Shown here piece by piece: positions 35,237-45,500 of a DNA stretch of 64,000 nt. Where the stretch lies: positions 1-64,000 of the forward strand of contig NZ_JANLNV010000085.1 of the NCBI RefSeq assembly GCF_025465935.1. Reading direction: 5' to 3'. The position numbers were made by a program, and so were the translations under genes. A model generated the notes under the pieces. The model did no database searches, was not told the DNA's origin, and saw only the letters and a program-made list of their open reading frames with translations. Origin of the DNA: Pseudomonas sp. 7P_10.2_Bac1. GTDB lineage: Bacteria; Pseudomonadota; Gammaproteobacteria; Pseudomonadales; Pseudomonadaceae. Positions within the stretch are counted from its first letter, which is position 1. Each line of letters starts with the position of its first letter.

Positions 35237-35881
35237 ATGCCCCAAATGAGAGTCTTGCTGGCCGACGATCACCCGATTGTGTTGATGGGGGTGCGCGAAA
35301 TCATTGAGCGTGACCCACGTTTCAAGGTCGTGGGCGAGGCCATGAATTCATCGGAGTTGATGACCCTGGTGTCGCAGTTACATCCGGACGTGATCATTAC
35401 CGATTACAACATGCCGGGAGACGAGCAATACGGTGATGGCACCCGGATGGTGGAGTACCTGCGTCGACATTTCCCTGAGCCGCGGGTGTTAATCCTGACG
35501 GTGATTTCCAACCCACAGATTGTGACCTGGCTGTACGAACTGGGGATCAGCGGCGTGATTTCCAAGAACGCTGGGCTGGAGCAGATCCTGGTGGCATTGG
35601 ATGCGTTCTATCGAGAAGGGCATTACCAGCATGACTCGCTGGAAGGGGCGACGAGTGTCGAGATGGATGGTATCTCGCAGAAGTTGAGTCAGCTCTCGGT
35701 CAAGGAGTTTGAAGTCTTGCGCCTGTTTGCTTCCGGCATGAGCGTGAGTGATGTGGCACAGAGTCTGAATCGCAGTATCAAAACCATCAGCACCCTGAAA
35801 ATTTCAGGCATGCGCAAACTGGATGTCGACAGTGATCAGGCGTTGTTGATCCTGTGTATCAAGGCCAATCTGTTTGCCTGA
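35237..35881 (+). CDS. RcsB-like response regulator, copy 2
   Basis: 214 aa paralogue of the preceding regulator: DDHPIVLMGVREII, Asp56 in IITDYNMPGDEQYGDG, and a helix-turn-helix with LNRSIKTISTLKISGMRKL. The linker and the recognition helix differ from copy 1 (STLKISGM in place of STQKVAAM), so DNA targets may differ or it may compete for the same phosphorelay. Its last codons form one arm of a hairpin shared with the end of the convergent fimbrial operon. Confidence 0.86.
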   Translation: MPQMRVLLADDHPIVLMGVREIIERDPRFKVVGEAMNSSELMTLVSQLHPDVIITDYNMPGDEQYGDGTRMVEYLRRHFPEPRVLILTVISNPQIVTWLYELGISGVISKNAGLEQILVALDAFYREGHYQHDSLEGATSVEMDGISQKLSQLSVKEFEVLRLFASGMSVSDVAQSLNRSIKTISTLKISGMRKLDVDSDQALLILCIKANLFA

Positions 35882-35890
35882 TTGGCCTTG
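35860..35890. terminator. hairpin shared by convergent gene ends
   Basis: CAAGGCCAAT (35860-35869) and ATTGGCCTTG (35881-35890) form a perfect 10-bp stem with an 11-base loop. It covers the last codons and stop of the second RcsB-like gene and ends 1 bp before the stop region of the convergent pilin gene. No T tract on either side, so efficiency is uncertain. Confidence 0.5.
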
Positions 35891-35891
35891 A

Positions 35892-36416
35892 TTACAGGTA
35901 GTTCATTTCCAGCAACAGCGTTGAGCTGTAGCTGCCGATGGCTGGCAGTTCTTGCCCGGTTTTCACTGGCCTCACCGATAGCTTGAGCTTTAACAACGTG
36001 GCTTCGATGGGGAAGATCAGTTGTTCGCCGAGCTTCAAATCGACGTTTTTCTCGACAGTCGTCATGTCGCTCAGGCGGGTTTTCAACCCAAGCTTATCCA
36101 GCGACGTGCGTAGGGTGCTGGTGTCAAACGCGCCATTGCCAGCGCTAAAACGCAGGTGCACAAAACTGCCTTTGGTACAGGTGAAGTCGAGGTCTACATC
36201 GGTCCATTCGCTGATGTCTGCGCGCAACGAATTAAGGTTTACCTTGGGGATGCTGACGCTTTGTGAGGCCGGGAAGTTGGCCGTGCAGGGCGGTTTGATC
36301 AGCGTGCCCTTGATATCCAGCGAAGGAGCATCTGCCGCACAACTGGCACTGCTCAAGCTCAAGAAGAATGCCGTCAACAGTGCGGTCCACAGAAAGGTTC
36401 GAGCGATCATGGGCAT
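35892..36416 (-). CDS. minor fimbrial subunit, last gene of locus 2
   Basis: 174 aa from the ATG at 36416, one base after the previous stop (a further ATG at 36410 is possible). Signal peptide ends SCAA. The pilin pattern is LDIKGTLIKPPCTANF with a second Cys in LDFTCTKGSF, ending STLLLEMNYL. It diverges more from the other pilins of the operon than they do from each other. Confidence 0.75.
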   Translation of the reverse strand: MPMIARTFLWTALLTAFFLSLSSASCAADAPSLDIKGTLIKPPCTANFPASQSVSIPKVNLNSLRADISEWTDVDLDFTCTKGSFVHLRFSAGNGAFDTSTLRTSLDKLGLKTRLSDMTTVEKNVDLKLGEQLIFPIEATLLKLKLSVRPVKTGQELPAIGSYSSTLLLEMNYL

Positions 36417-36417
36417 G

Positions 36418-36900
36418 TCACAAGTAGTCGATATTGATAACAGCAGAGGCCGTAAAATCACCTTCTGACAATGTGCCTTGTGAGACGAGCTTGGCCTTCA
36501 TGCTCAGGTCTACCGCGCCGTTGAGGTTGGTCACGTTTCGCTTGGTTCCCTTGATGTTGATGATCGTGCTGTCACTTTTCCAGAACAGTGAATAACCCAG
36601 GTTTGTCCTGCCGGCAGAGGCCACGGTGTCCGACAGGGCAGAGGAGGCCGTGACACTGATATTGAGTACCGAGTTTGGCGGGCAGGTCATGGTCACCGGC
36701 ACATCGATTTGCGCAGCAGTGCTTACCTGGTCATAACGCAGGGTGCCGAAATCAGCGGTCAGCACTTTATTGCTGGTCAGCGTGCAAGGTGGGCGAATCA
36801 ACGTACCTTTGACCGTGAGTGTGCTGCTGTCACTGGCCGCAAAAGCGTTGCCGGAAATGACGATGCCCAGCAATGAAAGGGCTAAGAGCTGTTTGTTCAT
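36418..36900 (-). CDS. minor fimbrial subunit, locus 2
   Basis: 160 aa, signal peptide 1-21 (GNAFA). Pilin motifs are VKGTLIRPPCTLTSNKVL and VTMTCPPNS, ending VINIDYL. Nearly the same framework as the next upstream gene (FGTLRYDQ in both, TCPPNS in both), so the two are tandem duplicates. Confidence 0.8.
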   Translation of the reverse strand: MNKQLLALSLLGIVISGNAFAASDSSTLTVKGTLIRPPCTLTSNKVLTADFGTLRYDQVSTAAQIDVPVTMTCPPNSVLNISVTASSALSDTVASAGRTNLGYSLFWKSDSTIINIKGTKRNVTNLNGAVDLSMKAKLVSQGTLSEGDFTASAVINIDYL

Positions 36901-36950
36901 GTTCGGTTCCTATAGCGGGTCGTTAGGCAGAATTGGCGAGCGAAGTGCTG

Positions 36951-37442
36951 TCACAGGTATTCGATACTGAGCACCGCTGAACTGCTGAAAGTGCCTTCGG
37001 TAACAGGCCCCCATGCGAGCAGTTTGATTTTCATGCTCAGGTCTACAGTGCCGCTTTGGTTGGTCAGGCTGCGCTTGGTGCCGCTGAGATCAAGCAAGCT
37101 GTTATCGCTTTTGAGATACATGGAGTAGGCCAGGTAATCTCTGCCTGCAAATGCCCGGGTTGTAGAGCCTGTAACAAGTGCGCTTGCCTTAAGGCTGACG
37201 CTCAGAGAGGAGTTCGGCGGGCACGTCAGGGTGACCGGTAGATCAATCATTTCGGCAGCGTCGATTTGGTCGTAGCGCAAGGTGCCAAAGTTGGCGGTCA
37301 GGGTCTTGCTGCTGCTCATCGTGCAGGGTGGGCGTGTCAGCGTGCCGCTGACATTGATAGTCACGGTATCGGTAATGGCATTGGCCGATGTGCAGGCCAG
37401 GCCAGCCATCAGTGCTGCGGCCAGCGATAAGCGTAATGTCAT
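36951..37442 (-). CDS. minor fimbrial subunit, locus 2, tandem paralogue
   Basis: 163 aa, signal peptide ends SANA. VSGTLTRPPCTMSSSKTL, FGTLRYDQ and VTLTCPPNSS repeat the wording of the downstream pilin. It ends AVLSIEYL. Probably an adaptor or terminator subunit of the tip. Confidence 0.8.
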   Translation of the reverse strand: MTLRLSLAAALMAGLACTSANAITDTVTINVSGTLTRPPCTMSSSKTLTANFGTLRYDQIDAAEMIDLPVTLTCPPNSSLSVSLKASALVTGSTTRAFAGRDYLAYSMYLKSDNSLLDLSGTKRSLTNQSGTVDLSMKIKLLAWGPVTEGTFSSSAVLSIEYL

Positions 37443-37462
37443 GGTCGAGCTCCTGTGCCTGA

Positions 37463-38386
37463 TCAGAGATAGGTGATGTTGAGTGTGTATTGACTGGTGA
37501 AACTGCCGGTGGGCGAAACGCTGGTACTCAAACGCGGGCGAAATCCGAGCCCGATGGTATTGGCCCCGGTTTTCAGGGTTAACGAACGTGGGCTACTGAA
37601 CGTCACGGCAGTACCGTCATCGGCCCAGGTGGCGGCCATCGACAAGCCGGCCAATGTGGTGGCAGAAACTCCAGTACTACCGCTGATTGCCGCTTGGGTC
37701 GGCACTAGAGTGGCTGTAACTTGCGTGCCTTTGGTGCAGTTCATCGTGACATTGGCCACTTGCTGGTTGGTAGCAAAGTCATTGCTACTCAACGTGCCGA
37801 ACGACAGGTTCATAGTTTTGGCTGAACTCAACGTGCAAGGGGGCTGAGACACGGTGTATTTGATAATGACGGCCGAAATTATGTCCGAGTAGGTTTCCCA
37901 GCCCACAGCTGTGACGTACATATTGAAAGTCACGGTGTAATTGCCCGGAGTGGTCCCTGCTTGACCTGTTACTTGCACTTCATATGGAAACGAAGCATTT
38001 AGATTAAGAGGGACGCAACTACCCGATAGACAGGCTGAGCTAATTGTTCCCATCCCATCACTGCCCAGGTAATCGCCGCTGGAGGTTTCTTTCGCTAAGT
38101 AGGTGTCGCCTTTACCTGTCAGGTATTGCTGCGCAAACGTAAGGCTTGCAGCGATCGGGAATCGGCGTGTGATTCGACAGTTTCCGGTCAGGCTCAATTC
38201 AATTTTTTCAGAAGGCGCAACCACTCCTAAATCGACAAGGCCTTGGTTACCCGATGTAGTGCAGCTCACGTTACCGGTGTTAAATGCAAACGCGTGCGGG
38301 CTTGCAAAACTCAATAGCAGGCCGATCGACATCAGGATCAGACTGGTCCATTTACAGCGACAGGGTTTAACGTCGAAGTCATTCAT
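37463..38386 (-). CDS. probable two-domain tip adhesin, locus 2
   Basis: 307 aa from the ATG at 38386, which overlaps the usher stop by 8 bp (an open extension of 11 codons has no ribosome site). Signal peptide about 1-34 (HAFA). An N-terminal domain of about 150 residues with two Cys pairs (NVSCTTSG and GNCRITRR; SACLSGSC) is followed by a pilin domain starting SQPPCTLSSAKTMNLSFGTL and ending YTLNITYL. Size and layout indicate the adhesin, here placed right after the usher. Receptor unknown. Confidence 0.72.
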   Translation of the reverse strand: MNDFDVKPCRCKWTSLILMSIGLLLSFASPHAFAFNTGNVSCTTSGNQGLVDLGVVAPSEKIELSLTGNCRITRRFPIAASLTFAQQYLTGKGDTYLAKETSSGDYLGSDGMGTISSACLSGSCVPLNLNASFPYEVQVTGQAGTTPGNYTVTFNMYVTAVGWETYSDIISAVIIKYTVSQPPCTLSSAKTMNLSFGTLSSNDFATNQQVANVTMNCTKGTQVTATLVPTQAAISGSTGVSATTLAGLSMAATWADDGTAVTFSSPRSLTLKTGANTIGLGFRPRLSTSVSPTGSFTSQYTLNITYL

Positions 38387-41006
38387 CGGATGTCCCTTTT
38401 GGGTCTGCCAACTTGGCATCGCAACGCAATTGCAGTTGCCCGATACCCGTGTCGGAAAGGTTGTAGGTACTCAGGTCCAGATCCTTGGCGCACCACGTCT
38501 GGCCGTTAACGTTGATTTGCAGGCGTGCCTTGTCGGGCGCACCGGTCATAAATACGCGGCCTTTATCCGCCACCATGGCGCTGCTCAGTAACGAGCCATC
38601 CAGCGCAAACAGTTGTGCTTCGGCAGCGAACGGTGCCGGTTTGCCGTTGCTGGACATGACGCTGATCAACAGGCGACGCCCGTTGTGAGTTTCAAAATTG
38701 GCCATCACAAAGGCACCGCGGTTGGGCGTTACTTCCTGAACCAGGTTGGCAATATCGGTGTTGTCCGAGAGCGAATCAGTGTTGAGTGATACCTTGTTTT
38801 TGCGATAAGGCTGGGCTGACGGAATGATGGTGTAGCCGCTGCCGTTGGTCTTGATCCCGCTTTTGGTCAGTACGCCAACATTGGCAGCGCCAGGTGTGGC
38901 GACGATGATGTTGGTCTCGCCCAGTGGCTGGGTGAACATCAGGGTGTCGCGGGTGGCGACTACGCCACCCTCAATCCCGTAATCCATCTGACGGCTGTTT
39001 TGATCCTTGTTGTAAGACCCGTGCCAAATAGCGTTGGCGGCGTTGTAACGGGCAGCCACTGAACCACCGAGTACGCGGTCTTCATCACTGATCTGCTGGT
39101 TGATACCCAGGGTGTAAGACAACGCGTCATCTTGAAACTGAGAGCCGTTGAATGTCGCATTACGACTGGCATTGCCGGCTGAATCCTGGTTCGTGCTCAG
39201 GCCAATCCGACTGCTACTGCCAGGCGTGCCCAGCGGGATGCTCACGCTGAGCGACAGGCTGCGGATGTCGTCGCCAATGCCGCTGTTCTGGGCCAGGCCT
39301 ACGTTGTATGAAGCGCTGCCGACGCTGAAGCTGTAGCCCACTTGAATCGACGTATTGCTCTGGGCGCGGTTCCAATATTCGTTTTTGGTGACGTTGGCGT
39401 ACATGCCACCATAACCGCCCAGTTGTTGCGAGACATTGGCGGTAAAGCTGCTTTTCATGTGGCCGCCCAAATAGGGCGAGAAAGCAGTGCTGTTAATGGG
39501 GTTAACTGCCTCGTCGACATAGGGGGCCAACGTGTTGTTGGACCGTGCATCAATGGCTTCGTTGAAGCTGTAATAGCCGCTGGTGGAGTAGCGGTACCCC
39601 ACCAGGCTAAAACTGGTATCGGTCAAGTCGATGGACTTGGAATAACGGAAGCGATACGACTGCCCCGACAGTGTTTTGGAATCAGTGCCCATGTGATCAC
39701 TGATGGCGTGGGTCACGTCCAGCGAAATGGCGCCGAAACCGGCAAAGTCATGGGCGAACCCCACCAGCGCCGAACGGTACTGATCACTGACGATGGTGCC
39801 CCCAAACAAGGTGGTGCCCTCGGTCAGGCCGCGACGGTAGGTGCCTTGAACAAAACTGGGTTTTTGCGAGTTCAACGCGCCGTCTGCCGGGCGATATTGA
39901 CCGGCTGTCACGGAGTAGCTTTGTTGCCCTTCACGCAGCATGTACGGCACCGACGAGAACGACTGGATATACACTTGGCGCTCGCCATTGGGACCTTCGA
40001 CGGTGACCTCGATATCGCCGTTGCTGGATGTCGAGTACAAGTCCTTGAGGGCGAATGGGCCGGATGGCACCCACTGTTCACTGATCACGTAACCGCGCTG
40101 GCGAAGCGTTACCAGTGAGCGACCGTTGGCCACGCCACGGATCACCGGGGCAAAGTTGCGAGCGTCATCGGGCAGCATGTCCAGATCAGATTCAATACCC
40201 ACACCGCGGTAGGAGATCGTGTCAAACAGGTCGCTGTCAGTTGAGCTTTCGCCGACCGTGGCGATGGCCATCAAGTTGCCCAGGTCGTGCTGGACATAGG
40301 TGTCGACCGATTTCCAGCTACCTTCGACGTTGGTGCTTTTTTGCCAGGTCGAGAAGTTGCGAAAACGCCAGCCCCCGCTGTTAAACCCACTGTGCACGCT
40401 GCCGAACTGGGACTGCCGGCTACCGGTCTGGGTTTCGTAGTTACTGCCGGAAAAACTGTAGTTGGCAAACGCCACCTGCTCGCCATTGCTCCAGTTCTTG
40501 CGACGGGTTTCGAACGGCACGTCACCGATAAAGGCCTGCGGCACTTGCAGGTTCAGGCGCTGTTTATTGAAGTCGTAGTCGTAGGTAACACCGGTCAGTT
40601 CACGGTTGAAGTACACACACTTGTCGGGGCTGATTTCTGCATCTTTCAGACGCACGGGGTCAATGCCCATCTCCGTCAGGGCCTGAAGGCTGAAGCAAGG
40701 AAACAGCCCGTTTGGGGTTGAAACCTGAGCCGGGGTTTCGCGCACAAAGTTCATGTCGCGCTGGTCAACCAGTCGGTCATCCACTGACAGGTCAATCCGG
40801 TAAATTCCGGGCAATTGACCCAGGCTCATGGCTTTTACCTGCTCAGCCACTTCGCTCGACGCATTACCGCCACCAATCTCCAGGAAAGAAGAGTCGAAAC
40901 TGAAATCTGCATGGGCGGCGGTAGCAGTGAGGCCGAGAGCACCCAGGCTAGTCGTACTCCAGCTTTTTATTTGGCGCGCGAAGGCGCACATGCGCTCTCG
41001 CAGCAT
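38379..41006 (-). CDS. outer-membrane fimbrial usher, locus 2
   Basis: 875 aa, FimD/PapC/CupD3 family. Signal peptide to about residue 33 (AAHA), N-terminal chaperone-binding domain (FDSSFLEIGGGNASSEVAEQ), barrel with plug (GVGIESDLDMLPDDARNFAP), and C-terminal domain with Cys in TWCAKDLDL and QLRCDAKL. Clearly separate from the locus 1 usher in both length and wording, so the two fimbrial systems are not recent duplicates. Confidence 0.93.
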   Translation of the reverse strand: MLRERMCAFARQIKSWSTTSLGALGLTATAAHADFSFDSSFLEIGGGNASSEVAEQVKAMSLGQLPGIYRIDLSVDDRLVDQRDMNFVRETPAQVSTPNGLFPCFSLQALTEMGIDPVRLKDAEISPDKCVYFNRELTGVTYDYDFNKQRLNLQVPQAFIGDVPFETRRKNWSNGEQVAFANYSFSGSNYETQTGSRQSQFGSVHSGFNSGGWRFRNFSTWQKSTNVEGSWKSVDTYVQHDLGNLMAIATVGESSTDSDLFDTISYRGVGIESDLDMLPDDARNFAPVIRGVANGRSLVTLRQRGYVISEQWVPSGPFALKDLYSTSSNGDIEVTVEGPNGERQVYIQSFSSVPYMLREGQQSYSVTAGQYRPADGALNSQKPSFVQGTYRRGLTEGTTLFGGTIVSDQYRSALVGFAHDFAGFGAISLDVTHAISDHMGTDSKTLSGQSYRFRYSKSIDLTDTSFSLVGYRYSTSGYYSFNEAIDARSNNTLAPYVDEAVNPINSTAFSPYLGGHMKSSFTANVSQQLGGYGGMYANVTKNEYWNRAQSNTSIQVGYSFSVGSASYNVGLAQNSGIGDDIRSLSLSVSIPLGTPGSSSRIGLSTNQDSAGNASRNATFNGSQFQDDALSYTLGINQQISDEDRVLGGSVAARYNAANAIWHGSYNKDQNSRQMDYGIEGGVVATRDTLMFTQPLGETNIIVATPGAANVGVLTKSGIKTNGSGYTIIPSAQPYRKNKVSLNTDSLSDNTDIANLVQEVTPNRGAFVMANFETHNGRRLLISVMSSNGKPAPFAAEAQLFALDGSLLSSAMVADKGRVFMTGAPDKARLQINVNGQTWCAKDLDLSTYNLSDTGIGQLQLRCDAKLADPKGTSDE

Positions 41007-41040
41007 GAGTAGATCCTTCTTTCGACTAGGTGTTCAGGGA

Positions 41041-41739
41041 TCAATGAACGGTGATGGGGTTAGCCTTGACGGTGCTGCCGTATTCATTGATGTAGCTGAG
41101 TTCCAGCGTGTCGCTGTTCTTCAACGGTATTGCCGTGGTGACGGTGCTGCCGGGTTTGATCACCTCGGGCATGCCTTTGCTGGCAACCTTGTTAATCAGC
41201 AAGTCACTGACCACCACGTTAAAACCCGAGGGGTTTTGCACGGTCAATTTTCCGCCGTCATTGCGCCATTGCAGTTTGTCCACTGCCTCTTGCAGAGAGC
41301 CTTGCAGGCCAGCAGGGCGGTAAAACAATTTGATCGTGGTCTTGAGTGCAATCTGCAACACGTTCTGGCTGCTTTGCTCGGTACTCTTGGCCGGAATTGC
41401 TTTGACATTCAGCAAAAACAGGCTTTCTTTGTCTGTAGGCAGGTGTTGCGTGTTGGTGGCGATGATTCGCAGGATGTTTTGAGCCTTGGCGTCCAGGCGA
41501 AACAGAGGCGGGGTGATGATGAACTCATCTGCGCTGTCATCGCGTTTGTCGTATGAGCTGACCCAGGATTGCACCAGATACGGCACGCCATCTTCGCCGG
41601 AGTTCGAGAGTGAGAGGTTGGCTTCCTTTTCCTTGCTTTGATAAATGACTCGGGTGGAGCCAACATTGACGCCCGCTTGAACGTGAGGCAGCCAAAACCC
41701 TGCTGCCAATGCCAAAAAGGCCGCAACTTTTAAACGCAT
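41041..41739 (-). CDS. periplasmic pilus chaperone, locus 2
   Basis: 232 aa. Signal peptide 1-22 (HVQA), TRVIYQSKEKEANLSLSN at the start of domain 1 and the G1 strand VLQIALKTTIKLFYRPAGL. Typical length. Lies between the major subunit and the usher; 34 bp from the usher start. Confidence 0.92.
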   Translation of the reverse strand: MRLKVAAFLALAAGFWLPHVQAGVNVGSTRVIYQSKEKEANLSLSNSGEDGVPYLVQSWVSSYDKRDDSADEFIITPPLFRLDAKAQNILRIIATNTQHLPTDKESLFLLNVKAIPAKSTEQSSQNVLQIALKTTIKLFYRPAGLQGSLQEAVDKLQWRNDGGKLTVQNPSGFNVVVSDLLINKVASKGMPEVIKPGSTVTTAIPLKNSDTLELSYINEYGSTVKANPITVH

Positions 41740-41806
41740 TAAGAGGTCCTCTGGTTAACGCTAGAGCCCGCGATCAGCCACGGACTCTTGCGTTAAAAAG
41801 CATGAG

Positions 41807-42382
41807 TTACTTGTAGGTAACGTCGAAGGTCGCCAGCGCGTTGACCTTACCGGTACCGATACCACGGACATCCGCTGCACCACCGACGCCTGGGGTATCA
41901 GCCACAAGGCGAACATAGGAGGCAGTGAAGTCAAAGGTGTTGGACTGTGGACGCAGTACGTAGTCGGTGCTGGCGGTGTTCAAAGGCAACTTGTCGCCGG
42001 TACGCGCGTCGTTGATCTGGATACCGATACCCGTTACCTGGTTGGAGCCGACCATGCCCAGTACGGTTGAATCAGTGCCAGCTTGTTGGCCGCTGAACTT
42101 GATGGAGGCGTTTTTCAGGGTCGAACCGCTGCAGTTTTCCAGCGAGATCGAGAAGGGAGTTTCGCCAGCAGTGGCTCCCACAGTGTTAGCGAAGTCAGCG
42201 ATACGGACTTGGCCCATATCAACAGACTTTTTCACGCTTTCGCTGGTGATAGTGCAAGCGTTATCGTTGACAGTACCGGTGAATTCAACCTGGCCATCCG
42301 ATGCCTGAGCGGTTGCAGCTGCCATAGCGATCAGCAGTGTAGAACTGCACAGTGCAGTGTATTTGCCGATTGTTTGAAACAT
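41807..42382 (-). CDS. major fimbrial subunit, locus 2
   Basis: 191 aa from the ATG at 42382, preceded by AGAGGA (the frame is open upstream for 39 codons without initiation signals). Signal peptide ends TAQA. The pilin disulfide is in GTVNDNACTITSES and LENCSGSTL, with the end NALATFDVTYK. First in the operon and with the best ribosome site, so probably the shaft subunit. It is transcribed away from the divergent hybrid kinase gene; the 183-bp interval must hold promoters for both. Confidence 0.86.
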   Translation of the reverse strand: MFQTIGKYTALCSSTLLIAMAAATAQASDGQVEFTGTVNDNACTITSESVKKSVDMGQVRIADFANTVGATAGETPFSISLENCSGSTLKNASIKFSGQQAGTDSTVLGMVGSNQVTGIGIQINDARTGDKLPLNTASTDYVLRPQSNTFDFTASYVRLVADTPGVGGAADVRGIGTGKVNALATFDVTYK

Positions 42383-42498
42383 GAGAGATGTCCTCTGCAA
42401 AAAGTTAGGTGTCATATCCATTTTTAATGTTCCCCCCCTGTTCACGGCTTGCCGCAGCAGGTGATGCATAGGATGCAATTTGCTGAGGTCTAACCCCA

Positions 42499-42512
42499 TC
42501 AGACGATTCCTG
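42499..42512. promoter_or_regulatory. RcsB-box-like site between pilin and kinase genes
   Basis: TCAGACGATTCCTG matches 10 of 14 positions of the enterobacterial RcsAB box as I remember it (TAAGAATATTCCTA). It lies about 117 bp upstream of the locus 2 major pilin and 54 bp upstream of the kinase start, a sensible place for an RcsB-like regulator to act. Match by eye only. Confidence 0.3.
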
Positions 42513-42565
42513 TTTTAGAACGCTCTATATTTTTGGGCTTTAATGTCCCTGATAGGCTCTCTTTC

Positions 42566-45500
42566 ATGAAGCAAGCAAAAGTTCGCCTAGGTGCATTGGC
42601 ACTCAGTTCACTCAGACTCAATAAATTGTTGTTGCTGCTGACCGGGCTGGCCCTGTTGTTGGTGAGCATGAGTTATTGGGCGGTTAATCGAGTGTTGAAG
42701 GAGGAGGGCGAGAAGACGGACTTCCACTTTGCGCGGCTGATGGAAAGCATTCATGAGCATGAAGCTTTTTTACGCACCGCTGCTCAGAGCTACGGGCAGG
42801 GCAACGAGAACTTGTTGGAAGACAGTTCGCCGCGCTCACACATCGAGTTGATGCGCCAGGGCGATGAGAGCCTTTACCAGAACCGCGACACAGCCAAATC
42901 CCTGCCCTTCACAGTCAGCCAGCGCGACCGATTCACCCCTGAGCAAATGGCAGGGGTCTATTCGTTTGGCGTTCAATTGACCGATCTTTTTGCCGCGTAT
43001 TGGTCTGACTCCTATTACGCCGCCCCCCAAGTGTTCGTCTTTTCTCCTGCGGATCTGTTCACCATTGCGGTGCCCGGCATCGAGGGCGCCCGGCAGTTTC
43101 CACTGCTGCAGAAAAACAACTTCTTTAGTGTGAGCAGGCGGCTGTATGACCAACTGATGCCCATGCGTCCCAAGCTCGATGGCGACCAAGTGTTATGGGG
43201 CCGCGCCCCGGCCGGTCTGATTCAGCAGCGTAAATACATCGTGGGCGCTATTGGGGTAGAGCTGTCTCATCGCTTCCTCCCCGAGCCGGGGAATGACGAC
43301 ACCATCATTCTCACCGCGCTGCTGGATGTGAATAACATCAGTGACCTTGAGCGTTTGTTGATGCGCCCGAACAAGAGTCGTCTCACGCTGATATCGCCTG
43401 CTGGGGACGTACTGCTGGGCGACGATCTGGATGCGCACGAATTGCCATTGGGGCTGAGTTTCGAGCCCGATGGCCTGCACTTCAAATTGAGTTCGCAGGG
43501 CCCCGATCCCTGGATCGGTTTGTACACCATCAGCTATCAGAACTTCTTCGGGTACGCCAAATGGCCGTTGCTGGGGGCTTTGGGTCTGGTCTTGCTGTTC
43601 GCGTTGGTGGGGTGGCGCCTCAACCGTTGGTATCGCCTGCGAATCATCGAACCTGCGCATCGCTCCAACCAGTCTTTGACCGAAAGCGAAGAGTTCAATC
43701 GGGTCATGCTCGACAGCGCCCCCGTGGGCTTATGCGTGGTACAGCGTGGCACGGACATCGTGTTGCTTGAGAATCAGCGCGCCCATCAATGGCAAGGCAC
43801 ACCGGAACTGATCGCGCTCCTGAAGCGCGATTACGCCAACCGTGAGCCGGGCGAAGTGCAGCTTGAGGTGGCCGGGCGTTATCTCCAGGTGTGCTGTGCG
43901 TTCACCCGTTATAAGGGCAAGGACGTAGTGCTCTGTGGCTTTAACGATATTACTCGGCATGTGGACGACGCCAATCTGAGCGAGCAGGCACGACGCTCGG
44001 CTGATGATGCCAGCAAAGCCAAGACCCTGTTCCTGGCCACCATGAGCCATGAAATCCGGACGCCGCTGTATGGTGTACTGGGCAATCTTGAGTTGCTGGA
44101 AATGACTCCGCTCAATGAGCGCCAGAAGGAATACCTGCGCACCATTCAGCGTTCATCCACCGTGTTGTTCCAGCTCATCAGCGATGTACTGGATGTCTCC
44201 AAGATCGAGTCCGGCCAAATGGCGGTCGAACTGAAAACATTCAGCCCGCTGGATGTCTTTGAAGACGCCGTGCGCAGTTACGCGGCAGCGGCAAGCAACA
44301 AAGGCCTGCAAATCTTCGCCTGTGCAGATGCCACCTTGCCGCCTTTGCTGTGCGGTGACGCTGTCCGCATTCGGCAGATCATTAACAACCTCTTGAGCAA
44401 CGCGATCAAGTTCACCGATTTCGGGCGTGTGGTGCTGCGCCTGAAAGTGACCGGCATCGAGCACGACCATGTCTCGTTGCAATGGCAAGTCTCCGATACG
44501 GGTGTCGGGATCAGCGAACAGCAACTGCCAAAACTGTTCAAGCCTTTCTCTCAACTGGGTGCCACAGAGTTGGCGGGTGGCGCGGGTTTGGGTTTGTCGA
44601 TCTGCTCCCGGCTCAGTGAAATGATGGGCGCCAACTTGCGAGTGGTCAGCGAACCGGGATTGGGCAGCAGTTTTTCACTGCACATACGCCTGCCCATCGT
44701 TAAAGGTGTGTTGGCCAATAGTGCGGATATTGACCTTAAAGGCGTGCGTGTTTCTGTGCGTGCGCCGCTCAAAGACCTTGCCCAGAGCCTGGTTGACTGG
44801 CTTAGCCAGTGGGGCGCGCGTGCGCAGGTTTTGCCGAGCACCGGCAATGAAGAAAATGAAGCCGTGCTGCTGGACGTCGAGCCGGACTCATCCTCGGCAC
44901 TCCCGTGGCCGGGGACCAGCGTGGTTGCTACGTGGGCCGCAACCAGCCAGCCGAAACGAACGGACCGTGGTTGGGAGGTCAATGCCTATGACATTCGTGC
45001 AATTGCCCGAACCCTGATGCACGTGGCCAAGGGGCGTACTCCCGAGCTCCCGGTCAGCGTGTCTCAACCCGTTTCAAATATGGGCCTGAGCGTGTTGGTA
45101 GCGGAAGACAACCCTGTTAACCGTGAGATTCTCAAAGAGCAACTGGAGGCCTTGGGGGTTCGAGTGACCTTGGCCGAAGATGGCGAGCAGGCCTTGCTGC
45201 GCTGGAAAGAGTCGGTATTTGATTTGATCATCACCGACGTCAACATGCCCAAGCTTGACGGCTATCAGTTCACTCAACGTTTACGTGAACTGGACACCGA
45301 GGTGCCGATTATTGGTGTGACGGCCAATGCCATGCGTGAAGAGGGCGAGCATTGCCTCAAGGTCGGGATGAACGCCTGGCTGGTCAAACCCTTGAACCTC
45401 GGCACATTGCGCGAGACCTTGGCGGCTTACTCTCGGCAACCCGTGGCCGTTGCTTCGCCGGTATCGAAAGAAGAAACGCCGGATACGCATCCAGACGACC

